64,000 nucleotides of DNA from assembly GCA_030789695.1 (NCBI GenBank), contig CM061142.1, positions 355,669,486-355,733,485 of the forward strand. The letters run 5' to 3'. Below the pieces are notes generated by a model. That model made no database searches. It saw only the letters and a list, made by a program, of their open reading frames with translations, and was not told the origin of the DNA. Shown here one piece after another: positions 9,449 to 20,476 of this stretch (positions are counted from its first letter, which is position 1; each line of letters starts with the position of its first letter). Position numbers and translations under genes: made by a program. The DNA is from Scilla litardierei. Taxonomy: Eukaryota; Streptophyta; Magnoliopsida; Asparagales; Asparagaceae.

Positions 9449-11273
9449 TGATCGCTCCGGAATGTAACCCGAAGAACGGTTGTAGTTTTACCGCAAGCGC
9501 ACGGTATAGCGGCGAGCGGGTTATCGAACACAGGGAGGACGAATGACCGTGCTTGCTCCAATCAACCTGGCTATTAAGAACAGAAAAAGAGAGAAATTTT
9601 CCTTTGGCGATCCTGTCACAATCGTCAGACAAAGTACGAAGATATCAAATCAAATAAAGAACGTCTAGGGAATGGGGAATCCTCGCTACTCACCGTATCT
9701 CGTCAATGTGGTTCATTGGTATCAAAATTGCTAGAATAAAATTTTGGATGAACTAGTTGCAACTGAATGTAATACCTAGCTCACGCTCTCGCGCTGTTGC
9801 CGGTCTATAGCTATCCTAGGTTCTGGTCCAATCTCTTGCAAACCCTAGCCTATGGAAGCTAGCATTAGGATCAACATCATCGTTCAATCGCGCCCCGCGC
9901 CCACTCTCGTGCAAACTCGGGCCACGACCTAGGTTGGGATAGTTCCTACCCATCCAATCTCTTACAAACGGGTATCGGCACGGAATTGCAACCGGAAACC
10001 CTAGTATCGGTCCAATCTCTTGCAAACCGATACTACGGAAATTCGATTCCAACCCAATTCGGATTTCTAGGGTTTCCTATCGAATTGGGATCCAATCTCT
10101 TGCAAATCCCAATCGATATGAATACCTAGCCATCCGTAGTAAATCGATCCCAATCTAACCCTAATAGCAATTCTAGCAAAACTTCTACCAATTCATCACA
10201 AATCTGAAATTGGGCTCGTAGGGTTCATCCCCACGCCCCAAGACGTGGAGACTACTCACAATTCATAACACAAACACAAAAATAATCAATGAAATTAACA
10301 AGAGAATTCATCACAATATTGAGATAAGCAATAAAAATAGTATTTTTAGAGAAGAGAGACACAAACCAATGGAGTTCTTCAAATAATCCAACAAAAATCA
10401 ACTTTTGTCTCCTCTCCAATCACAAGAATAAAGCTATATAGTTAATCTAAAAAGCTGCAAAAATCTAAGAGAAAAAGCTCTCTAACCTAGGGTAAAAACA
10501 GGGGTTAAATACCCCTCAAAATCGTCCAAAAAAACTGTGACCAAAATGCCCCTGCGCAGCCTGAAATCCGCAATTTTCGCTACAGGCAGCGCGTCGCACT
10601 CAGCCGAGTGACAACAGTCGCTCGGCAGAGTGAGAAACCCTGTAAATTTCTAGTAAGTCTGGGTCTTCGGGGGTCTTCACTTCAGGAGTCGCTCGGCCGA
10701 GTGAGTTGTCGTCACTCGGCCGATGGCTTCTTAGTACTCGGTCGGTCGACATTTGCCACTCGGCCGAGTGGGTCTTCTGAAGCTCAGGCAGACGAAAAAC
10801 AGTAAGTTGGCGATTTTTGAATGCGTCGTCTGGGTGCCACTCGGGCGGACGGGATCTCGTCACTCGGCCGATGTGGCTTCTGTCGCTCGGCCGAGTGCAC
10901 GCATGAAGCGTATCCGATCTGGTCGGCCGAGCTGTGTCTCGCTGGCCAGCCGAGTGACTCCTTCACTCGGCCGAGTGGGACACCAAAAATGCCCAAACAG
11001 CTTGTTTTGGCCTCCTCGTCGCTCCTGTGACATTCTTTCTTCTTCCGCTCCTCTCCAATCAGCAAAATACCCCTCGGGGAGGTCATCGGTAACACTCTGG
11101 AGTAGGCGTATCTCGAGATCACTCCAAATCGCTCCAAATCACCTGAAATTCGACAAAAACAAGAAATCGTGAAAAGCATCGTAATATCGTCGATATATCA
11201 TGAAAAACATGATTTGAGCGATCTAAATGGCATGCAAACATGCGGGAAAAAAGTGTAAAATAAGGAGTGATCA
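9449..11273 (-). mobile_element. Athila 5' LTR
   Basis: An 1825-bp LTR. In element sense it begins TGATCACTCC at 11273 and ends GGAGCGATCA at 9449, giving short imperfect inverted termini. U3 contains the CTCGGCCGAG palindrome cluster (10590-10985), a TATA-like TATTTAAC is at 10504-10511, and the downstream part (9700-10250) contains several copies of 'ccaatctcttgcaaac'-type phrases. The right boundary is fixed by the break in gypsy-minus pol, the left boundary by the primer site. Confidence 0.85.
10590..10985. repeat. Palindrome cluster in Athila U3
   Basis: About nine intact or one-mismatch copies of CACTCGGCCGAGTG (for example near 10596, 10690, 10757, 10886 and 10963), upstream of the TATA-like box at 10504-10511. 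These are the same palindromes as at 5870-6205. Confidence 0.9.
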
Positions 11274-13170
11274 ACAATCGTCGACTGAATCTGCATATTC
11301 ATCAACGAAGAAGCCTCCCCAGGAAGAACAATCTCCACACCAGACTCGCAAAAATCCTGCTGCAATCTCCACTGCGAGGTCAAAATCATCACTGCTGGAA
11401 GCCTACTCAGTGCATCAGGAACCACATTCACCTTGCCAGGGTGATACCGCAAATCAATCTCATAATCCGACATGAGCTCCAACCATCGACGCTGTCGCAT
11501 GTTGAGCTCCTTCTGAGTAAAAATATACTTCAAGCTTTTATGATCGGTTAAGATCTTCACTTTCTCACTCAGCAGGAAGTGCCTCCAAATCTTAAGAGCA
11601 AACACAACAGCAGCCAACTCCAAATCATGCGTCGGGTAATTCTTCTCATGAACCTTTAGCTGACGAGATGCATAAGCCACTACATGTCCATGCTGATGCA
11701 ACACACAACCGAGACCCTTGCCAGAAGCATCGCAAAAGATCTCAAATCCACCGCTGCGATCAGGCACAACAAGAATATGGGCAGTTGTCAATCTCTCCCT
11801 CAGAACACCAAAGGCATTCTCACAATCAACCGACCAAACAAAAGGTACACCCTTCCGCGTCAATCTGGTCATCGGCTCGGCAATACGGGAAAAGTCTTTA
11901 ATGAAGCGCCGATAGTAACCAGCAAGCCCAAGGAAACTCCGAATCTCAGACGCTGACTGCGGAACAGGTCACTCTCTGATGGCCCTGATCTTCTCGGGAT
12001 CCACTGAAATACCATCTACTGTCACCACATGCCCGAGAAAAGCAACTCTGTCCAGCCAAAACTCGCACTTCAAAAACTTAACATACAACCGATGCTTCCT
12101 TAAAATCTCCAACACCGTCCTCAAGTGCGATGCATGCTCCTCCTCCGACTTAGAATAGATCAGAATGTCATCAATAAAGATAACGACAAACTTATCCAAA
12201 AAGTCGTAGAAAATCAGGTTCATCAGATTCATGAAAACTGTGGGTGCATTGGTTACACCGAAAGGCATAACCACAAACTCATAGTGTCCATACTTCGTCC
12301 TGAACGTTGTCTTCGGAACATCATCCTTCTTCACCTTCAGCTGATGATAACCACTCCTCAGATCCAACTTCGAAAACACCCTCGAACCTCCAAGCTGATC
12401 AAAAATATCATCGATGCGAGGCAACGTGTATGTATTCTTGATGGTCACCGCATTCAACTCCCGATAGACCACGCACATGCGACGTGAACCATCCTTCTTC
12501 TTCACCAGCAGCACCGGTGCTCCCCACGGAGACACACTAGGATTGATATAACTCTTCTGCAAAAGCTCATCCAGCTGCTTCCGTAATTCCTCCAACTCAG
12601 CGGGTGCCATACGATAAAGCGCCTTCGAAATCAGCTGCGCTCCCGGAACAAGATCAATAGAAAATTCTAAAGCTCGATCAGGTGGCAACCCAGACATCTC
12701 CTCGGGGAAGACGTCATCAAAGTCCCGCACAACCGCTGGCCTCTCCAGCTTCATCTGCATAGCCACAAACTCCACTGGCCTGGCCCAAAATCTGACCGGA
12801 CCGAGCGAACTGCTACCTCGACTGAACTCAAATACTGGATGTTCGGGAATCTCAAACATGACCTTCTTCCTCCGACAGTCGATCGTAGCATAGAAGCTCA
12901 CAAGCCAGTCCATCCCAAGAACTGCATCGTAGTTGATGATGTCGTGGACAATGAAATCAGCGTAAAGCTCATGTCCACAAACCACCAACGGGCAAGAATT
13001 GCAACCACAATGCACCGAGACCACGCCATTCCCGATGACGATATTCCAACTCTTGGAAAGAGGGGACGTCGACAAGGAATGCTTCTCCACGAAGCTCCGA
13101 GAAATAATGCACATCGATGCACCTGAGTCAAAGAGGACTCGTGCAGGAAATGTGCACACCAAAACCATAC
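11274..13170 (-). pseudogene. gypsy-minus Pol: protease-RT-RNase H, truncated
   Basis: The frame after the intron carries an aspartic protease (LFDSGAS, about 13135), reverse transcriptase with FIDDILIYS (about 12165-12190), and RNase H starting at about 11800. Three defects are visible: a TGA at about 11969-11971 at a position that is tryptophan in gypsy-plus, which splits the frame into 13192-11969 and 11872-11198; MCVVY where gypsy-plus has MCVDY in RT; and loss of everything after 11274 because of the Athila insertion. Residues read beyond 11274 (to 11198) are Athila LTR. The spliced product would continue directly from gag. Confidence 0.88.
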
Positions 13171-13283
13171 CTAACAAGCAATTAACAATCAAACCCTAGT
13201 CTAGCAAATAATCATGTTCAAGCAAACAACATAATCTAACAATCTAAACTAGCTAGGAAAGTAACAGCTAGATTGAGGATTAC
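13171..13283 (-). other. GT-AG intron between gag and protease (gypsy-minus)
   Basis: 113 bases bounded on the minus strand by GCAG/GTAATCC (13283) and GCTTGTTAG/GT (13171). It is AT-rich and contains a stop in the gag frame (13249). The intron interrupts a glycine codon after its first base (phase 1); gag codon register ends at 13284 and the pol register restarts consistently at 13170. Position and phase are the same as in gypsy-plus (17968-18077). Confidence 0.75.
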
Positions 13284-14415
13284 CTGCGATAACCTCATCC
13301 ACAGCATCGCTCTCCACAGCGGTCATCAGAAAAGCCTGCCTCCTCGGCGGAAAAGCCTGCTGAAAAGCCTGCCTCTGTGGAACAAGAGCTGCTCCACATC
13401 CAGCAGGAACAGACGCTCTCTGTTGCAACGGTTGTGCTGCAACAGGTGCCCTCCGTAGCTGATTCACATGCCGACAATCCTTCGCGACATGAGAAGCATC
13501 ACCACAAACCAAACACTGGCCCAGAAACTTCCTACACTGATCCTTGATGTAGCCAGGCTTGCCGCAGAAATGGCAAGTCTTCTGAATAGGCCCTCCTGGC
13601 CTCTTGAACTGCACCAGATGATTAGGCTTGAAACCAGGCCTAACCACCGCCCTGGCCTGCTCCACAGGCCTCTTTCCAACACCCGAAACATGTCCTCTCC
13701 TCTGACTCAGGTTCAGCTCCTGCCTCCTTGCAGCGACCAGAACCTTCTGATAAGAGTCCAGATCAGAGGAAGACACAAAACTCTGAAGCTCCAAAGCAAG
13801 TCCCTGCTGGAACCTCTGAGCCCTCTCATCAGCATCCTGCACCATCTTCGGTGCGAACCGACTCAGCCTAGTGAACTCTTGGTGGTACAGGTCCACCGTC
13901 ACGCTCCCTTGCTTCAGATCGATAAAGCGCTGCAGCATCTCCTTCCTAGCAGCCTTCGAAAAGAACTCCTCATCAAACCTGGACTTAAAGGTAGTCCAAG
14001 CTATCGGCTCTACCAGCATCTTCTCTTCAGCATCCCACCAGTTCCGAGCATTATCCTTGAGTTGCCTCTTCGCCAAATCAACCCATCCAGCCGGGGTGAT
14101 CATGGCCATCTTCAAATTATCCTCAATGTTCCGAATCCACTCATCGGCAGCCAGAGGACCCTCAGACCCATCAAAATATGCAGGACCCAGCTCCCGAAAT
14201 TGCTTCGCTCCCGGCTCGGAGCGAGGGGCATCCTGGATTGCCCGACCAGCTCGAACAACCGGAGCATTCTGGACTTGCAAGAGCATGCCCTGCTGCACCT
14301 GCATCATCTGAAGCATCATCCGCATCATCTCTCCATTGGTGGGTTCCCGCTCAGGCTCCTCGTCATGAGGGGGCGCACCACTACCTCCACCACAGGTGAA
14401 TCGCCTTCCTGCCAT
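13284..14415 (-). CDS. gypsy-minus Gag
   Basis: 377 codons from ATG 14415 to the intron donor; without splicing the frame closes at 13249 after about 11 extra residues. The N-terminus is Gly-rich and then Met/Gln-rich; the retrotransposon gag core is at about residues 95-200 (contains GPLAADEWI and DLKQGSVTV); two zinc knuckles follow, CHFCGKPGYIKDQC (about residues 280-293) and CLVCGDASHVAKDC (about 299-312). The double CCHC pattern matches gypsy-plus. The frame is intact. The ATG immediately follows an acceptor-like TCATTAG (14416-14422), so a leader intron is possible. Confidence 0.9.
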
Positions 14416-14557
14416 CTAATGACACAGAAAAAGAAACAATTAGACTCATAGATTATGACTCGGATGTCGAACTTAGTTTATTGGACATTCTAATATTATT
14501 ATCGTCATTCCGATAATCGCAGTTACAGAAGGACCTGCATGGGCCACCAACAAAACC
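14416..14557 (-). promoter_or_regulatory. gypsy-minus leader with primer-site region
   Basis: 142 bases between LTR and gag start. The first 27 bases on the minus strand contain GGTGGCCCATGCAGGTCC at the same distance from the LTR as in LARD-1 and LARD-2. The following 60 bases (TATCGGAA...GATAATAAT...GAATGTCCA...) are also nearly the same in LARD-2 (53400-53490). The region probably holds the primer site and packaging signal. The usual tRNA-Met site is absent and I cannot assign the primer. Confidence 0.6.
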
Positions 14558-16984
14558 TGTCATGCCCCGCTTCCCTAAAATGGAGGCGAGACGTGAAAAG
14601 GTCCGCACGAGAGTGGAGCTGTGAAGCCCCAAACCTGATAAGCGTCAATAAAACATAAGCAGGTCCCTGTAACCAAAAACAGAACAACAATAATAACACA
14701 AGGAGAGACAGAAATGAAATCTCAAATCTCAGAATTTGTCCAACATGAAAATTAAGTTCAACATCCAGAAAAACCACCAGGCTAAAAGAAAAGAGTCTAA
14801 AGGCCCAGAACAAGGCCAACAAAAGGGGACGACATAACAAAGTATAGGTGATGCGCACCGACAACTAAACAGCAGTCTAAAACAAAAGGGGGAAGCTCAA
14901 CGAAGACACTAGGACTGATCCCCAGTGTCCACGTACTCCTCGCCAAACACAGGCTCAAGCTCGACGTTCGCAAACACCTCGTCCTCTACAATGAACTCAG
15001 GCTCAGGATCTAACATGTGTCACCCAAAAGAGTAAAGGGGCACATGTCAGCAAGTCTAAAAGACTTGGGCAAGGAAACCGAAAGTAAAGCAAACTAACAA
15101 CCTAGCGGTTATAGTATGCATGACATGGCAGTTATGGTATGAGTGCACAAGTAAGACATGGTGAAACAATAAGTACAAGAGAACAATTTATCAGGGCATG
15201 TCAAGAGTAGCCAAGCTACTAACAATCTCAATCATTTCACTAGTCACGTTTCACGTTGTTTGTAGATGTTTATGCCTTACAGCTGAACGGTTTGACATTC
15301 ACACTTATTGGCCGCTTAACACTACCCCAGAACCCAGAGTTTACGCCTTACAACTGCAGTTGCTGATCGGGCAGACTCCCAGTTGAATGGCCGCTTAACT
15401 CTTACCCCAAAAACCCACATGTAAACGAGCCAGTGTCCCTGTACACGAGCTCAGTAAATGAGCAAGGGTTGCCCCGCACAAGAGCTCGTTTCCTGGATCA
15501 CAACCCAGGAGCGTATTTCATTTGGCATAGGGGTGCACCTAGCCTCAATCAGTTCACAAGGTGTAGCGGAGCTACGAAATCACGGGAACACTTAAAGAAT
15601 GCAATGACATGACAATTAATTTGCGTACCGTTAATGGAAATTAAACATGACATGGTAGTTGTGCAACATGATGAATGTCGGATCTAGCTTCGTTGTCAAG
15701 CTAGTTCCTGAAATTGCGCCTAGGCGAGTATCATTTCTTCACCTAGTCTCTTTTACGTCTACAACAAGAAAATGGCCTAAGACATGGCCCAAAACCCTAA
15801 GTGGCAAGTTTCACTTGCCTAGCACCGAGGATGACGATCAACGAGGCCGTCACACAAATGCTAACTGCGGCGAAGAGATCGCTGCCATGGCAAAACAACA
15901 TTCATTTCATTAGGGTTTCACAAAAACACAAATGGGTTATGAGAACTTTATGAGATCGATTTATTACCTTATCGGAGGCGGAAGAACGATGCCGAGAAAG
16001 CACGGCAACAGCAGAAACGATCCGGGGAACCTAGGGTTCAGATCTGGAACAGATGGGGAAAATCTGGAGAAATGGGGTTTTGGGGATTTTGGGGGTTTTC
16101 CGGCGACCTAGAGGTGGTGGCCGGCCAAAATGGCGAGGGGGAGAGGCTCTTGATGAAGGAGGAAAGCTAGGGTTAGATGGAGGATGATTTGGGGAAGAAG
16201 GAGGCTCAGGAGAAATGAATGAAGAAAGAAAAACGTTTGGGGGGGTTTAAATAGGCACAGCCGGCGGCTGCCCAAAAATTAGGGTTTCTGGGGTCATTAG
16301 TCGGTCAAAGAAGAGTGGCTGACCGACTAGTTTAACAACTAGTCGGTCGGTCGATTAACTATGACCGACTAACACCAAACAGCGAAAGTAGGGAAAAATC
16401 TGGGTAATGAATTAGTCGGTCTGTGAAGGCCCGTCGACCGACTAGTTTGCAACCTAGTTGGTCGTTGAGTGTTCATGGACCGACTAACGATAAACAGTAA
16501 CTTAGGTGAAATCTACTGACAGAAACTAGTCGGTCTGAGAGCAAGTTCTGACCGACTAGTTGCGCATCTAGTCGGTCGGTGGTTGTTCTTAGACCGACTA
16601 AAAGTAAACAGTAACTCCTGAATAATTTACAAAGCCCATTAGTCAGTCCATGAAGGTTTGCCGACCAACTAAATCGTCATCTAGTCGGTCGGTTCCCCTT
16701 CTTACACCGGCTAACGTGCATAGAAAGTTCCGAAATGGAGCGCGTAGCTCCGGGATCGATTCCTAAGACTCCTAGGCTTGATCTAACATTAAGATATGAC
16801 CGATATGAAGCCCGTCACGAATGACTTACTCCAAAATCGACGATTCTAATGAAGAAGCTAGAAAATCACGACGAAACGATCGAAAATGAAAGCTACGGAG
16901 ACGAAAACCACACATAAGGAGAAAATCCACCAAAACATATAATATAATATAATAAATCCAGATACATGAAAACCAGTCGTTACA
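14558..16984 (-). mobile_element. gypsy-minus 5' LTR
   Basis: A 2427-bp LTR, in element sense TGTAACGACTGG... (16984) to ...GGGGCATGACA (14558). U3 has a cluster of AGTCGGTC/GACCGACT inverted motifs (16300-16710), TATTTAAAC at 16245-16253 and a leader-like stretch with splice-rich plant composition (15960-16240). Both termini and several internal blocks match the LARD-2 LTRs. Confidence 0.85.
16300..16710. repeat. AGTCGGTC / GACCGACT inverted-motif cluster in U3
   Basis: About five repeats of a module in which CTAGTCGGTCGGTC is followed within 20-30 bases by GACCGACTA, each followed by an 'aaacagtaact'-like spacer. The same modules occur in both LARD-2 LTRs (49015-49325, 55462-55770). Confidence 0.88.
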
Positions 16985-17967
16985 ACCACCACCATCTCCG
17001 CCTGCCTCACGAGCTTCTCCAGGAGTGAAGCAGTTCAACGAGCTCCAGCCGAGGACATTTTCGGGGAAGGAGGGACCCCTAGCTGCTGACGAGTGGATCC
17101 AGAGCACGGAGGAGAAGTTAGTTGCTGCGAAGATTCCTGACGATACCCGAGTGGAGATAGCGAAGATGCAGCTGATGGAGAATGCGAGGAACTGGTGGCG
17201 CATCGAGGAGAGGCATCTTGAGAAGCCAATGGGGTGGAAGATCTTCAGATCGATGTTCAAGGACAAATATTTCACCAAGTCTGCTAGGAGGGAGCTGCTG
17301 AGCAAGTTTATAGATCTGAAGCAGGGGGATATGACTGTCGAGGAGTATGAAGCTGAGTTCGAGATGCTGAGCTGTTTTGCCCCGCATATGGTGAGGAAGG
17401 AGGAGAAGCGAGCTGATCGCTTTCGTCAGGGACTGTGTCCGAAGATTCAGGCTTCTATGTCTTCGGTGAGTTTCACAACTATGAGGGAGGTGCTGGATGC
17501 TGCGAAGAATCATGAGCTTATTTTGCTCCTACCTGACCCTCCAGCTGATAAGGGGAAGCGTTCCATGGAGCAGTACCGGCCACCTGCTAGGCCGGCGATG
17601 AGGCCAGTTCAGACGGTACCATTCAAGAGGCCTGGAGCACCAGTTCAGATTCAGGGCAAGGGCACATGCCACTTCTGCGGAAAGCCTGGACATGTTCAGG
17701 CCACCTGCAGGAAGAAGATGGGGCTATGCTTAGTTTGTGGAGATGCCTCGCATGCTGCGAGAGATTGTCCAAGAGCTCGTCATGCTGTAGTTGGAGTGCC
17801 AACCCCGTTGCAGATGAGAGCGCCTGCTCCAGTTCAGAGAGGACCTGCTGCTCGTGGACCACCTTTGGCGCCACAGAGGCAGATGTTTCAGAGAGCAGCA
17901 CAGCCCCAGAGGCCGGCGTACACCATGACTGCTGTGGAGACTGAGGAGCTGGATGGAGTTATAGCAG
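16985..17967 (+). pseudogene. gypsy-plus Gag, 5' truncated by insertion
   Basis: The frame is open from the junction at 16985; the ATG at 17025 is internal and not the native start, because homology to gypsy-minus Gag extends upstream. The gag core contains GPLAADEWI and DLKQGDMTV; two zinc knuckles are at about 17667-17710 (CHFCGKPGHVQATC) and 17727-17770 (CLVCGDASHAARDC). Without splicing the frame would stop at 17978. Apart from the gypsy-minus insertion I see no break. Confidence 0.9.
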
Positions 17968-18077
17968 GTAACTCTTAATCCTAGTCTTTCATTTCATAAT
18001 TAGATCTTATTATTTGTGTTGTTTGTTGACTTGTTTGTTAGAGTAGATTGGTTTGACCATATTTGTTTATATCTTAG
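17968..18077 (+). other. GT-AG intron between gag and protease (gypsy-plus)
   Basis: 110 bases from GTAACT (17968) to ATCTTAG (18077), T-rich as plant introns are, with stops in the gag frame. It splits a glycine codon after base 1; the gag register (codon beginning 17967) and the pol register (codon beginning 18080) agree after removal. The length is not a multiple of three, so retention forces termination after Gag. Confidence 0.78.
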
Positions 18078-20476
18078 GCACCATTCTAGTGTCCTCTCAC
18101 CCAGCCTTGGCTTTGTTCGACTCCGGTGCATCTATGTGCATCATATCCCGGAGGTTTGAAACAAAGCACTCCATTCCCACCCATACACTCTCTAAGTGTT
18201 GGGACATCACCACAGGGAACAGAGTGGTGACAGTGAATTTGGGGTGTCGATCGATTTCTTTGGTGGTCAATGGACACGAGCTCTTTGCAGATTTCATTGT
18301 CCACGATCTGCCACACTTCGATGTCGTTCTTGGCATCGATTGGTTGGGAGATTTCCACGCCTCGATCGACTGTCACAGCAAGAGGGTGGTGTTCCAGATT
18401 CCAGGCCATCCGGAGTTCGAGTTCCGCAGCAGAGATGAGTCGCTTGGGCCCATCAGATACCGGGCCATGCCGGAGGTGCCGATTGTTACAGCCATGCAGA
18501 TGGAGATGGAGATCGAACGACCATCAGTCGTCAGAGACTTCGACGACGTCTTCCCGGAGGATATCTCGGGTCTGCCACCCGACAGAGCTCTAGAATTTGG
18601 CATTGATCTTATGCCGGGAGTGCAGCCGATATCGAAGGCGCCGTACCGTATGGCTCCCGTTGAGCTCGAGGAGCTGCAGAAGCAGCTAGATGAGTTGCTG
18701 CAGAAGGGTTTCATCCACCCTAGTGTGTCACCATGGGGTGCACCAGTTTTACTTGTGAAGAAGAAGGATGGGTCCCGCAAGATGTGTGTGGACTATCAAG
18801 GATTGAATGCTGTCACCGTGAAGAATAAGTATCCGCTGCCGTGCATCGACGATATCTTTGATCAGCTTGGAGGTTCGAGAGTCTTCTCGAAGTTGGACTT
18901 GAGGAGCGGGTACCATCAGTTGAAGGTGAAGAAGGATGATGTTCCGAAGACGGCTTTCCGAACGAAGTACGGACATTATGAGTTCGTGGTCATGCCGTTT
19001 GGCGTGACCAATGCTCCAGCTGTGTTCATGAATTCGATGAACTTAATATTCTACGACTTTTTGGATAAGTTTGTCGTTATATTTATTGATGACATCCTTA
19101 TTTACTCAAAGACGGAGGAGGAGCACAGCTGTCATCTGAGGACAGTACTGGAGACGCTGAGGCGACACAAGCTTTACACCAAGTATAGCAAGTGCAAGTT
19201 CTGGCTGGACAGAGTCACGTTCCTCAGACACGTGGTGTCCGGTAATGGCATATCTATGGATCCGGAGAAGGTCAGAGCAGTCAGAGATTGGCCGACTCCG
19301 CAGTCAGCGTCAGACATCATGAGCTTTCTTGGCCTAGCAGGATATTATCGGCAGTTCATTAAGGATTTCTTGAAGATTGCAGAGCCGATGACGAAGCTGA
19401 CGAGGAAGGACGTGGAGTTTCTTTGGTCAGATGCTTGTGAGGAGGCCTTCAGTATCTTGAAGGCGAGATTGACCATGGCACCGGTGTTGGCAGTACCGGA
19501 TCGAAGCAGAGGCTTCGAAGTTTATTGTGATGCATCAGGGAAGGGCCTAGGATGCGTCTTGCATCAGCATGGCCACGTGGTCGCGTACGCTTCTCGTCAG
19601 TTGAGGACTCATGAGAAGAATTACCCGACTCATGATCTAGAGTTGGCAGCAGTGATTTTTGCACTGAAGATTTGGAGGAACTTCTTGCTAGGTGAGAGTG
19701 TGAAGATTTTCACCGATCACAAGAGCTTGAAGTACATCTTTACGCAGAAGGAGCTCAACATGCGACAGAGGCAATGGTTAGAGCTCATGGCTGACTACGA
19801 GATTGATTTGCAGTATCATCCGGGGAAGGTGAACGTAGTGCCGGATGCCTTGAGTAGACTTCCTACTTCGATGATGCATACTGCCGACTGGAGGATTCAG
19901 CAGGAGCTGAGAGAGATGGATTTGGAGGTTTTCCTACCTGGTGTAGTTCATTCATTCATGAATCTGCAGATTCAGTCCACGATTGTGGATCAAATCAAGG
20001 CAGCACAGGCAGGAGATCCAAAACTGCAGAGGATCAGGAGGCAGGTTGAAGCTGGACTACGGACGGAGTTCGTGATTCATGAGGACGGTTCGCTGCGGTA
20101 CGGCAGCAGACTCTGTGTACCTGCAGGTGATGTTCGTGAGGAGCTATTGAGCGAGGCTCATAGCTCGACATATTCTATACATCCTGGAGGCACCAAGATG
20201 TATAAGGACCTCCGTCTGAATTATTGGTGGATTGGCATGAAGAGGAGTGTGGCACGGAGCGTTGCCAAGTATTTGATATGCCAACAGGTGAAGGCTGAGC
20301 ACCATCGTACTGCTGGATTGCTGCAACCGCTTCCTATTCCAGAGTGGAAGTGGCAACATATTACGATGGACTTCGTGACTGGTTTACCTCGGACCCCGAG
20401 GCAGAACGACGCAGTTTGGGTGATCGTGGATCGGTTGACCAAGTCTGCGCACTTTATCCCATTCCGAGTGGGCCAG
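18078..20476 (+). pseudogene. gypsy-plus Pol: protease-RT-RNase H-integrase N-terminal half
   Basis: An open frame with protease (LFDSGAS, about 18115), reverse transcriptase ([13 protein letters not shown], then FIDDILIYS at about 19080-19110), RNase H (about 19500-19860, ending in the conserved PDALSR motif) and the start of integrase (HHCC region at about 20155-20300, then TMDFVTGL and [10 protein letters not shown]). In the zinc region the first cysteine of the CxxC pair is tyrosine (KYLICQQ), a likely inactivating change. LARD-1 cuts the gene after 20476. In an unsplit copy translation would run on from Gag after intron removal. Confidence 0.92.

Larger units (their letters stand above)
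2246..11273 (-). mobile_element. Non-autonomous Athila-like gypsy element
   Basis: An Athila-lineage element on the minus strand with 5' LTR (9449-11273), tRNA-Asp primer site, gag-protease ORF, an internal promoter-like segment, an ATHILA ORF-1-type gene and a 3' untranslated tail running to 2246, where LTR B interrupts it. The 3' LTR is not in the window. There is no reverse transcriptase, RNase H or integrase between the protease and ORF2, so it must depend on a helper. It sits in the pol gene of gypsy-minus, whose homology stops exactly at 11273/11274; the candidate target duplication is acaat (11274-11278). Confidence 0.85.
11274..16984 (-). mobile_element. Tekay/Del-like chromovirus 'gypsy-minus', 5' part
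   Basis: A minus-strand Ty3/gypsy element with 5' LTR (14558-16984), leader, gag, an intron, then protease-RT-RNase H up to 11274, where the Athila element interrupts it just before the integrase zinc region. The rest of pol and the 3' LTR are left of the window. It is inserted into the gag of gypsy-plus; the gypsy-plus gag frame is open up to the junction at 16985 and the candidate target duplication is accac (16985-16989). Protein similarity to gypsy-plus is high, but the LTRs belong to a different family. Confidence 0.88.
16985..20476 (+). mobile_element. Tekay/Del-like chromovirus 'gypsy-plus', left internal part
   Basis: The first visible piece of a plus-strand element that continues at 30515-34474. 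Its 5' LTR and the start of gag lie beyond gypsy-minus, left of the window. LARD-1 interrupts the integrase at 20476/20477. The duplicated gccag flanks the insertion (20472-20476 and 30515-30519), and the reading frame resumes exactly on the other side. Confidence 0.92.

Noticed and set aside
13468..14451. 327-codon plus-strand frame opposite gypsy-minus gag
   Set aside because: Shadow of a gag whose own frame has zinc knuckles and gag motifs; the antisense translation has no recognisable features.
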